This document shows positions 1-6,668 of a stretch of DNA of 14,416 nt, in pieces. The stretch is taken from assembly GCA_025963345.1 (NCBI GenBank), contig JAOPUS010000037.1, positions 1-14,416 of the forward strand, read 5' to 3'. Source of the stretch: Blastococcus sp. (GTDB taxonomy: Bacteria > Actinomycetota > Actinomycetes > Mycobacteriales > Geodermatophilaceae). A program made the translations under genes and the position numbers. The stretch's first letter is position 1; each line of letters opens with the position of its first letter. The notes under the pieces are model-generated. The model saw only the letters and a list, made by a program, of their open reading frames with translations. It was not told where the DNA came from and did not search any database.

Positions 1-368
1 TCCTGGCGTGGGAGGAGCGGCGCATGCGCCGCGAGGTCCGGGCCACCGCCAACCGCCTGGCCAACTTCGACGACGCGAACCTGCGCCGGTCCGCCCGTGC
101 GGCGGTCGCCGCCAGTGCCCGGGTCGAGCGCGCGCTGGAGATCCTCGCCAACGACGCCCCCGAGCACCTGCTGGTGGCCGGCCGGCTGCGGCTGGAGTTC
201 GGGCAGGCCTCACTGGAGGAGCTGGGTCAGCGCGCCGAGCCGCCGATGACGAAGGACGCGGTTGCCGGCCGGATCCGCCGTCTGCTGGCCATGGCCGACA
301 AGCGGGCCAAGGACCTCGGCATCCCGGACACGGAATCCGTCGTCACCGACGACATGCTGGCGCAGTAG
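1..368 (+). CDS. whiA: WhiA, C-terminal part (DNA-binding regulator), 5' end outside window
   Basis: This is the last ~121 codons of WhiA, open from the left edge (first full codon at base 3) to TAG at 366-368. WhiA is a DNA-binding protein with a degenerate LAGLIDADG homing-endonuclease fold and a C-terminal helix-turn-helix; in Streptomyces it acts with WhiB in sporulation septation, and it is conserved in non-sporulating Gram-positives. The visible part contains the start of the C-terminal domain (RREVRATANRLANFDDAN) and the helix-turn-helix region (SLEELGQRAEPPMTKDAVAG), followed by the conserved RIRRLLAMADKRA segment. An ATG at 24 is internal, because the homologous frame continues upstream to the edge. 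The whiA-gap-pgk-tpiA order is typical of actinobacteria. Identification is by remembered family sequence and context and is strong. Confidence 0.95.
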   Translation, partial: LAWEERRMRREVRATANRLANFDDANLRRSARAAVAASARVERALEILANDAPEHLLVAGRLRLEFGQASLEELGQRAEPPMTKDAVAGRIRRLLAMADKRAKDLGIPDTESVVTDDMLAQ

Positions 369-372
369 TGCC

Positions 373-408
373 CCCGGTCGTCCGATCGTTCGCGATCGGA
401 CGACCGGG
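373..408 (+). terminator. 16-bp perfect hairpin with TTCG loop after whiA
   Basis: Perfect inverted repeat just 4 bases after the whiA stop. The left arm at 373-388 (CCCGGTCGTCCGATCG) pairs fully with the right arm at 393-408, around a TTCG loop at 389-392. No T-run follows, which is usual for actinobacterial hairpin terminators. It probably ends whiA transcription and separates it from gap. A regulator-binding palindrome is an alternative, because the repeat is symmetrical and lies about 20 bases upstream of the candidate gap -10 box. Confidence 0.75.
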
Positions 409-430
409 AGCCGGGCGGGCCGTCGACCGA

Positions 431-436
431 TAGGGT
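431..436 (+). promoter_or_regulatory. Candidate -10 element of the gap promoter
   Basis: TAGGGT at 431-436 resembles the TAnnnT -10 box of primary-sigma promoters in actinobacteria. No convincing -35 hexamer is seen 16-19 bases upstream (the bases around 408-413 are GC-rich). If it is real, transcription would start near 443 and give a leader of about 60 bases before the gap GTG. This rests on one hexamer only. Confidence 0.35.
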
Positions 437-446
437 TTCCGCGAGC

Positions 447-469
447 GTGGCCGTGCGACGTGCGGCCAC
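447..469 (+). other. Hairpin in the gap leader
   Basis: GTGGCCG at 447-453 is perfectly complementary to CGGCCAC at 463-469, with a 9-base loop (454-462). It would sit near the very 5' end of the gap transcript if the 431-436 element is the -10 box. It could stabilise the mRNA, bind a regulator or be incidental in GC-rich DNA. No riboswitch class is recognised. Confidence 0.4.
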
Positions 470-506
470 CGAGCGACATCTTCATCGGTTCAATGGGAGG
501 TCTTCA

Positions 507-1510
<1,004 letters not shown>

Positions 1511-1511
<1 letters not shown>

Positions 1512-2704
1512 TGCGTGCCGTCGACGACCTCATCGCCGAGGGCGTCTCCGGTCGGCGGGTGCTGCTGCGCGCCGACCTGAACGTGCCCCTCGACAAGAGC
1601 ACGGGCGAGATCACCGACGACGGCCGCATCCGGGCGAGCCTGCCCACGCTGCAGGCACTCCGCGACGCAGGCGCCCGCGTGATCGTCGCGGCGCACCTCG
1701 GTCGGCCCAAGGGCGCGCCCGACCCGCAGTTCTCGCTCGCGCCGGTCGCGGCGCGCCTGGGAGAGCTGCTCGGGACGTCGGTGCCGCTGGCCGGCGACGT
1801 GGCGGGCGAGGACGCCCGCGCGAAGTCCGAAGCCCTGGGTGACGGGGACGTCCTCATGCTGGAGAACGTCCGCTTCGAGGCGGCGGAGACGTCGAAGGAC
1901 GACGCGGCCCGCGGTGAGCTCGCCGACCGGCTGGCCGCCCTGGCCGACGTCTACGTGGACGACGCGTTCGGGGCCGTACACCGCAAGCACGCCTCGGTGT
2001 ACGACGTGGCGCTGCGCCTCCCGCACGCGGCCGGCCGGCTGGTCGCCCGCGAGCTCGAGGTGCTCACCCGGCTGACCACCGACCCCGAGCGGCCCTACGT
2101 GGTCGTCCTCGGCGGCTCGAAGGTCAGCGACAAGCTGGCGGTCATCGAGGAGCTGCTGCCCAAGGTCGACCGACTCCTCATCGGCGGCGGCATGTGCTTC
2201 ACCTTCCTCGCCGCCCAGGGCCACGGCGTCGGCAGCTCGCTGCTGGAGGCCGACCAGGTCGACACCTGCCGCCGGCTGCTCGCAGAGGCCGACGGCCGGA
2301 TCGTGCTGCCGGTGGACATCGTCTGCGCCGACAGATTCGCCGCCGACGCCGAGACCAGCCTGACGCCGGCCGACGCGATCCCGGACGACCTCATGGGGCT
2401 GGACGTGGGCCCGCTGACGGTCGACCTGTTCACCGCTGAGCTGGTCGACGCGCGCACCGTCTTCTGGAACGGTCCGATGGGCGTCTTCGAGCTGGCTCCG
2501 TTCCAGGCCGGCACGCGCGGTGTCGCGGAAGCGGTGGGCGCCGTCGACGGGCTTTCCGTCGTCGGGGGAGGGGACTCCGCGGCCGCCGTCCGGCAGCTCG
2601 GCCTCGACGAGGAGTCCTACGGCCACATCAGCACCGGCGGCGGCGCGTCGCTGGAGTACCTCGAGGGCCGGGAACTGCCGGGCCTCGCGGTCCTGGCCGA
2701 CTGA
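1511..2704 (+). CDS. pgk: Phosphoglycerate kinase
   Basis: Transfers phosphate from 1,3-bisphosphoglycerate to ADP, giving ATP and 3-phosphoglycerate; a cytosolic monomer. The 397 residues match family length. Motifs in order: RADLNVP (20-26) and HLGRPKG (62-68) of the substrate-binding N-domain, ENVRFEAAE (118-126), GGSKVSDK (201-208), GGGMCFTF (225-232), WNGPMGVFE (319-327), GGGDS (352-356) and STGGGASLEYLEG (374-386) of the nucleotide-binding C-domain. The ATG at 1511 shares its A with the gap TGA (TGATG), so translation is probably coupled to gap; no strong ribosome site of its own is seen. The open frame reaches back to 1382, but that part lies inside gap and is not pgk-like. tpiA follows after 14 bases. 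Confidence 0.98.
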
Positions 2705-2718
2705 GCAGGGGAGCGGAC

Positions 2719-3531
2719 ATGGCTCGCAAGGACCGCACGCCGGTGAAGCGCGAGGGGCGCCGCCCGCTGATCGCCGGCAACTGGAAGATGAACCTGACGC
2801 ACCTGGAGGCCATCGGCCTGGTGCAGAAGCTGGCGTTCACGATCCCGGAGAGGGTGCTCGACGACGTCGAGGTCGTCGTGCTGCCGCCGTTCACTGCGCT
2901 CCGCAGCGTCCAGACGCTGGTGACCGGCGACAAACTGGACGTGGGCTACGGCGCACAGGACCTCTCCCCGTACGACTCCGGGGCCTACACCGGTGACATC
3001 AGCGGCGTGATGCTGGCCGCGCTGGCCTGTCAGTTCGTCACCGTCGGCCACTCGGAGCGGCGCGCGCTGCACGGCGAGGACGACGCCGTCGTGGCCGCCA
3101 AGGCGCAGGCGGCGCTCCGGCACGGCCTCGTCCCCATCGTCTGCGTGGGGGAGGGGCTGGAGATCCGGCGGGCCGGGGAGCACGTGAGCTACTGCACCAC
3201 CCAGCTCGACGGCTCCCTCGACGGGCTGACCGGCGAACAGGTGGCGGGCATCGTCATCGCCTACGAGCCCGTCTGGGCCATCGGCACCGGTGAGGTGGCC
3301 ACTCCTGAGGACGCGCAGGAGGTCTGCGGCGCACTCCGGGTGCGGCTCGCCGAGCGGTTCGGACCGGAGACGGCCGCAACCGTCCGTATCCTGTACGGCG
3401 GGTCGGTGAAGGCCGCGAGCACGGCCGGGATCCTGGCCGGGCCGGACATCGACGGTGCGCTCGTCGGCGGCGCCAGCCTGGACGCCGACGAGTTCGCGCA
3501 GATCTGTCAGAACGCCGTCGGCGGCAGCTGA
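2719..3531 (+). CDS. tpiA: Triosephosphate isomerase
   Basis: Interconverts dihydroxyacetone phosphate and glyceraldehyde-3-phosphate as a homodimeric TIM barrel. The 270 residues slightly exceed the usual ~250-260 because of a basic N-terminal extension (MARKDRTPVKREGRR) before the first strand. Active-site residues are present: Asn21 and Lys23 in GNWKMN, electrophile His111 in VGHSERR, and base Glu183 in AYEPVWAIGTG, which leads into the flexible loop. The phosphate-binding segments ILYGGSV and GALVGGASL are near the C-terminus. The ATG at 2719 has AGGGGAG at 2707-2713. It is the third gene of the gap-pgk-tpiA run, 14 bases after pgk. The first in-frame alternative start would lose the conserved Asn and Lys, so this start is well supported. 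Confidence 0.97.
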   Translation: MARKDRTPVKREGRRPLIAGNWKMNLTHLEAIGLVQKLAFTIPERVLDDVEVVVLPPFTALRSVQTLVTGDKLDVGYGAQDLSPYDSGAYTGDISGVMLAALACQFVTVGHSERRALHGEDDAVVAAKAQAALRHGLVPIVCVGEGLEIRRAGEHVSYCTTQLDGSLDGLTGEQVAGIVIAYEPVWAIGTGEVATPEDAQEVCGALRVRLAERFGPETAATVRILYGGSVKAASTAGILAGPDIDGALVGGASLDADEFAQICQNAVGGS

Positions 3532-3580
3532 GCCCCACTGCCGCCGCCGGCCTACACGGGTGGGGGGCGAGCAGCAGGCT

Positions 3581-5365
3581 GTGGAGAACACCACCCTGGA
3601 GCGGCTGGCGAGTCGGCTCCCCGCGTGGGCCCGGGGCCGACCCCGGCGGCGCCTTCTGGCGGCCGCGGCGATCGTCGTGCTCATCGTCGTCTTCGCGGTC
3701 AGCTGCGGAGGTGGCGCGGGCGGCCGGGCCGACGTCCCGGTGGTCGAGGGCAGCGCCGACGCCGGGGTGACCGGTGTCCGGGCGCCGTCGGACCGGACCG
3801 GCGGCACCCTCCGGGTCGTCTCGGCCGAGATCGACAGCCTGGACCCGCAGCGCTCCTACCTGCCCGGCATGTGGAACCTGATGCGGCTCTACACCCGCAC
3901 CCTGGTCACCTACAGCTCCGAGCCAGGCCACACCGACGAGCTGGTGCCCGACCTGGCCACCGACCTCGGCACGCCGTCGGAGGACGGGCTGAGCTGGACC
4001 TTCACGCTCCGGGAGGGCGTGCGGTTCGAGAACGGCCGGCCGATCACCGCCCGCGACGTGAAGTACGGCATCGAGCGGTCGTTCGCGTCCGAGGTCATCG
4101 TCGGTGGCCCCACCTACGTCGTGGACCTCCTCGACGATCCGGGCAACCAGTACGCGGGGCCGTATCAGGACGAGTCGCCCGACCGGCTGGGCCTCCCGTC
4201 GGTCGAGACCCCCGACGAGCGCACGATCGTGTTCCGGCTGCGCGCACCCCAGCCCGACCTGCCGTTCGTCATGGCGTTGCCCTCCAGCAGCCCGGTGCCG
4301 ATCGAGGCCGACAGCGGCGCCGGCTACGGCAGCGACCCGGTCTCCTCCGGCCCGTACGCGATCAGCTCCGTCGACCCGGCGACCGGCATCCTGTTCGACC
4401 GGAACCCGCAGTGGGATCCGGCCACCGACGACGTCCGCACCGCGCTGCCCGATCAGGTGATCGTCCGTACCGGGCTGACCGGCGTGGAGCGGGACCAGGC
4501 GCTGCTGGCCGGGTCGGCCGACCTCGACATCACCGGCACCGGCGTCCAGGCGGCGACCACGGCAAGGCTGGCGGAGAACGAGGACAACCCGGTGCGCGGC
4601 CGGGTGGACGACGTCACCACCGGCGCCGTCCGGCTGCTCGCCCTGCCGACCGACGTCGCCCCGATGGACAACCCCGACTGCCGTGCCGCGGTCGCCGCGG
4701 TGATCGACCGCAGGGCGGTCCAGTCCACGCTGGGCGGGGCGGACAACGTCGTGCGCCGCTCCCAGCTGTGGCCCCGCGGTCTTCCCGGCGGACCCGAGGA
4801 TCGCGACCCCCGCGCCGACCTCGACGCTGCACGGGCCTCCCTGGAGGCCTGCGGGCAGCCCGACGGGTTCGCCACCGTGCTCGCCGTGGCCGACACGCCG
4901 AGCGGGGTCGAGGTCGCCGACGAGGTCGCCGCCGAGTTGGCCGAGGTCGGCATCCGGGCCGAGGTCCGGCCGCTGAGCGCGAGCTCCTTCTACGCCACCG
5001 ACATCGGCAGCCCCGGCAACGTCGCGGCCAACGGCTACGGGATCGTGCTGGCCACCTCGACGGCGGACTTCCCGACGCCGGCGTCCTTCCTCGTGCCGCT
5101 CGTCGACTCGCGCAGCATCCGCTCCGTCGGCAACACCAACTACGCCCGGCTCAGCGATCCGGCGGTCGACGCGCTGATCGACCAGGCCCGGGCCGCCCGC
5201 AGCACGGACGCCTGGCGCGAGGTGGCCGGCACCGTCGCGGCGGCGTCGGTCTACGTGCCGCTGGCGGAGACCCGCATCCAGTTGCTCGCGGGACAGCGGC
5301 TGCGCAACGGTGTCGTGATGCAGCCCTACAGCGGGCACGACGTCGCCACGGCCGGCGTGCGCTGA
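3581..5365 (+). CDS. ABC-transporter solute-binding lipoprotein, family 5 (SBP_bac_5)
   Basis: A 594-residue predicted lipoprotein. The N-terminus is basic (RGRPRRR, 19-25), then a hydrophobic stretch (26-40), then a lipobox-like AVSC with Cys42 as the likely lipidated residue and a Gly-rich linker. Residues ~75-580 resemble the family 5 fold that binds oligopeptides, dipeptides, nickel and some sugars: GGTLRVVSAEIDSLDPQ (74-90), a WTFTLREGVRFENG segment (139-152) and the ITARDVKYGIERSF signature (155-168). The ligand cannot be read from sequence. No permease or ATPase gene lies beside it, so it is an orphan component here. GTG 3581 is chosen because it gives a normal signal peptide; no strong ribosome site is seen, and an in-frame GTG at 3560 is possible. 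It starts 49 bases after tpiA. Confidence 0.85.
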   Translation: MENTTLERLASRLPAWARGRPRRRLLAAAAIVVLIVVFAVSCGGGAGGRADVPVVEGSADAGVTGVRAPSDRTGGTLRVVSAEIDSLDPQRSYLPGMWNLMRLYTRTLVTYSSEPGHTDELVPDLATDLGTPSEDGLSWTFTLREGVRFENGRPITARDVKYGIERSFASEVIVGGPTYVVDLLDDPGNQYAGPYQDESPDRLGLPSVETPDERTIVFRLRAPQPDLPFVMALPSSSPVPIEADSGAGYGSDPVSSGPYAISSVDPATGILFDRNPQWDPATDDVRTALPDQVIVRTGLTGVERDQALLAGSADLDITGTGVQAATTARLAENEDNPVRGRVDDVTTGAVRLLALPTDVAPMDNPDCRAAVAAVIDRRAVQSTLGGADNVVRRSQLWPRGLPGGPEDRDPRADLDAARASLEACGQPDGFATVLAVADTPSGVEVADEVAAELAEVGIRAEVRPLSASSFYATDIGSPGNVAANGYGIVLATSTADFPTPASFLVPLVDSRSIRSVGNTNYARLSDPAVDALIDQARAARSTDAWREVAGTVAAASVYVPLAETRIQLLAGQRLRNGVVMQPYSGHDVATAGVR

Positions 5366-5383
5366 CAGCGCCGGGAGCATCGC

Positions 5384-5406
5384 AGCGAGGAACGAGCGAG
5401 GAGCGG
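5384..5406. repeat. Short GAGCG-rich direct repeat, possible dispersed extragenic element
   Basis: AGCGAGGA occurs at 5384-5391 and again at 5395-5402, one helical turn apart (11 bases), within a purine-rich tract that starts just after the solute-binding-protein stop. The surrounding stretch (about 5371-5410) looks like the GAGCG-type extragenic elements scattered in some high-GC actinobacterial genomes, but only one copy is visible here, so dispersal is inferred. Confidence 0.4.
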
Positions 5407-5424
5407 ACCGGGGCGCGGAAGCGC

Positions 5425-5452
5425 ACCGACGGTTCCGTCGTCGACCGTCGGT
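5425..5452 (+). promoter_or_regulatory. 9-bp inverted repeat abutting the candidate secG -10 box
   Basis: ACCGACGGT (5425-5433) pairs perfectly with ACCGTCGGT (5444-5452) around a 10-base loop. The right arm ends at the base before the TAGGCT candidate -10 box, so the repeat would cover the -35 and spacer region. It could be an operator, or the terminator hairpin of the upstream solute-binding-protein gene. Sequence alone does not decide between these. Confidence 0.45.
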
Positions 5453-5458
5453 TAGGCT
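5453..5458 (+). promoter_or_regulatory. Candidate -10 element of the secG promoter
   Basis: TAGGCT at 5453-5458 fits the TAnnnT -10 consensus of primary-sigma promoters in actinobacteria and lies about 52 bases before the secG ATG. No clear TTGACA-like -35 is seen at 17-18 bases spacing. A separate promoter is plausible because secG is 144 bases from the preceding gene. Confidence 0.35.
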
Positions 5459-5509
5459 CGTGGGCAAGAGCCCGGTGCGCGCCGCCGGCCGCCGAGCGCA
5501 GGAGAACTG

Positions 5510-5746
5510 ATGATCGAGCTCGTCCTCAACGTGGTGCTGGTGATCACCAGCGCCCTCCTGATCGTGCTGATCCTTCTGCACCGGGGGAAGGGTGGCGGGC
5601 TGTCCTCCATGTTCGGGGGCGGGGTCTCCTCCTCGCTGGCCGGCTCGTCGGTCGTGGAGAAGAACCTCAATCGGCTGACCGTCTTCTGCGCGATCATCTG
5701 GTCCGTGTGCATCGTCGGGCTGGGGATCCTGCTCAAGGTCACCTGA
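5510..5746 (+). CDS. secG: Preprotein translocase subunit SecG
   Basis: Small membrane subunit of the SecYEG channel that assists SecA-driven protein export across the cytoplasmic membrane. The 78 residues match actinobacterial SecG. Two membrane spans are visible: residues ~2-23 (IELVLNVVLVITSALLIVLI) and ~56-77. They are joined by a conserved Gly/Ser-rich loop beginning HRGKGGGLSSMFGGG, the family hallmark. ATG 5510 is supported by AGGAGA at 5500-5505, 4 bases upstream. secG beside tpiA/pgk/gap is a recurrent arrangement in actinobacteria; here a solute-binding-protein gene lies between tpiA and secG. Confidence 0.95.
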   Translation: MIELVLNVVLVITSALLIVLILLHRGKGGGLSSMFGGGVSSSLAGSSVVEKNLNRLTVFCAIIWSVCIVGLGILLKVT

Positions 5747-5750
5747 GCAA

Positions 5751-5812
5751 GGACCCCGTCCCTCTCACCGCTCGCACGCTCGCACGCTCGCGGCGAGCCT
5801 CCGGACGGGGCC
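5751..5812 (+). terminator. Nested inverted repeat with tandem 8-mers after secG (probable terminator)
   Basis: Five bases after the secG stop, CCCCGTCC (5754-5761) pairs with GGACGGGG (5803-5810). Inside, GCTCGC (5770-5775) pairs with GCGAGC (5793-5798). The loop holds three tandem 8-base units: GCTCGCAC at 5770-5777 and 5778-5785, then GCTCGCGG at 5786-5793. No T-run follows. The position between secG and the rbpA promoter region suits a terminator; the tandem units suggest it may also be a repeat element. Confidence 0.55.
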
Positions 5813-5858
5813 GAACAATCCGCGCGAAAACGTGACCGGAGATCGCCTCTCCAGGCTC

Positions 5859-5864
5859 TAGACT
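5859..5864 (+). promoter_or_regulatory. Candidate -10 element of the rbpA promoter
   Basis: TAGACT at 5859-5864 is a good -10 match, with a predicted start near 5871 and a leader of about 50 bases. The best -35-like sequence (GTGACC, 5832-5837) is 21 bases away, longer than ideal. I looked for the GGAAT...GTT pattern of SigR/SigH stress promoters reported for Streptomyces rbpA and did not find it. Confidence 0.4.
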
Positions 5865-5919
5865 GCCCGCGCGGCCGTGAGTTGCCGCACGACCTGGACT
5901 TCTCGATCAGGGGGCGCTC

Positions 5920-6261
5920 GTGGCTGGTGGTAACGCGATTCGGGGCACCCGGGTCGGAGCAGGTCCGATGGGTGAGGCCGAGCGCGGCGAGGCTGCGCCA
6001 CGCAATCGGATCCCCTTCTGGTGCGCGAACCGGCACGAGACCCGGGTCGCGTTCGCCAGCGATGCAGACATCCCCGAGTTCTGGGACTGTCCGCGCTGCG
6101 GGCTGCCCGCCGGGCAGGACGAGCAGAACCCGCCCGCCGCGCCGCGGACCGAGCCGTACAAGACCCACCTGGCGTATGTGCGGGAGCGGCGTACCGACGC
6201 CGACGGTGACGCCCTGCTGGAAGAGGCGCTCACGCGGCTGCACCGGCGCCGCGGCGCCTGA
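5920..6261 (+). CDS. rbpA: RNA polymerase-binding protein RbpA
   Basis: Actinobacterial transcription factor that binds RNA polymerase and the primary sigma factor, stabilises open complexes and influences rifampicin response. The 113 residues contain the usual parts: N-terminal tail (GNAIRGTRVGAGPMGEAERG, 4-23), a zinc-binding core with Cys35, His39, Cys57 and Cys60 (WCANRHE, WDCPRCG), a basic linker and the C-terminal sigma-interaction domain (RTEPYKTHLAYVRERRTDAD, 76-95). The GTG at 5920 is preceded by AGGGGG (5909-5914) with 5 bases between, and gives the conserved MAGGNAIRG start. It is the last gene of the + strand block, with its own candidate promoter, and converges on the small - strand ORF. 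Identity is very clear. Confidence 0.97.
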   Translation: MAGGNAIRGTRVGAGPMGEAERGEAAPRNRIPFWCANRHETRVAFASDADIPEFWDCPRCGLPAGQDEQNPPAAPRTEPYKTHLAYVRERRTDADGDALLEEALTRLHRRRGA

Positions 6262-6294
6262 CCCCACCCGCCGTCGACCCGGTCTGTCGGGCGC

Positions 6295-6311
6295 CCCGGC
6301 GCAGAGCCGGG
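6295..6311. terminator. Short GC hairpin between convergent genes
   Basis: CCCGGC (6295-6300) pairs with GCCGGG (6306-6311) around a 5-base loop (GCAGA). It lies in the 56-base gap between rbpA (+) and the small ORF (-), so it could end both transcripts. There is no T-run on either side. The stem is short, so confidence is moderate. Confidence 0.45.
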
Positions 6312-6317
6312 ATGGGT

Positions 6318-6572
6318 TCAGCCCTTGCGCGGGGGGAAGACCGGGCCGCGCGAGTGCCAGCCGGCCGTAGCCACGTCCCAGTACTCCGAGCGCGGCCGCG
6401 TGCCGCGCGAGAGGTGCCACGGCTCGGGCCACGGAAAGGCACCGGCGGTCGAGGGCGGGACGGTCGGCGCGGGCTCGTCGGCAGTTTCCGGCTCGACGGT
6501 GTCCTGCTGGCGCTCGCGGAGCCGCGGGATCGCCGGCGTCCTGAGCGCAGCCCGGGTGTCGTGGACGGTCAT
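6318..6572 (-). CDS. Uncharacterised 84-residue protein at the end of the pentose phosphate block
   Basis: I do not recognise this protein. The start ATG at 6572 is chosen because AGGAG lies 7 bases before it, and the product is then 84 residues (MTVHDTRAALRTP...). The frame opens further upstream at 6656 but without a comparable ribosome site. It has no signal peptide, membrane span or cysteine. The first ~45 residues look disordered (charged, then Pro/Thr/Glu-rich). The last ~38 are rich in Trp, Arg and Pro (FPWPEPWH, then SEYWDVATAGWHSRGP) and look like a compact conserved motif. It follows pgl by 96 bases on the same strand and faces rbpA. The good ribosome site and biased composition support a real gene; a role cannot be assigned. 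Confidence 0.65.
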   Translation of the reverse strand: MTVHDTRAALRTPAIPRLRERQQDTVEPETADEPAPTVPPSTAGAFPWPEPWHLSRGTRPRSEYWDVATAGWHSRGPVFPPRKG

Positions 6573-6614
6573 GGGAGGGCTCCTGCCTGGATCGGACTCC
6601 TGGTCGAGCGGGCC

Positions 6615-6635
6615 GAGTGCGCTCCGCTCGCACTC
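6615..6635. repeat. 7-bp perfect inverted repeat between pgl and the small ORF
   Basis: GAGTGCG (6615-6621) pairs with CGCACTC (6629-6635), loop CTCCGCT. It sits in the 96-base gap after pgl on the - strand. It could terminate or process the pgl transcript. It contains CCGCTCGCAC (6624-6633), a 10-mer that also occurs at 5768-5777 after secG, suggesting a common extragenic repeat family. Confidence 0.45.
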
Positions 6636-6668
6636 AGGAGAGATCCGGCCCTCCACCGCGGATACGTC

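Noticed and set aside
447..506. Upstream extension of gap by 20 codons from GTG 447
   Set aside because: The extension would include the leader hairpin, and GGGAGG precedes the GTG at 507, which gives the canonical GAPDH N-terminus.
3254..5581. 775-residue open frame antisense to tpiA and the solute-binding-protein gene
   Set aside because: Its translation is Arg/Gly/Asp-rich and low complexity, with no family resemblance; the + strand genes explain the region. Long antisense frames are expected at this GC content.
5801..5810. CCGGACGGGG shared between 5801-5810 and 10081-10090
   Set aside because: A 10-mer of pure GC flavour in two spacers could be chance; the surrounding bases differ and only the first lies in a proper hairpin.
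3625..5835. 736-residue + strand frame overlapping the solute-binding-protein gene and secG
   Set aside because: Arg/Pro/Gly-rich shadow of the true frames; it runs through recognised genes in the wrong phase.
5820..5919. SigR/SigH-type stress promoter for rbpA
   Set aside because: No GGAAT with a GTT at 18-19 bases spacing was found; only a primary-sigma-like -10 is visible.
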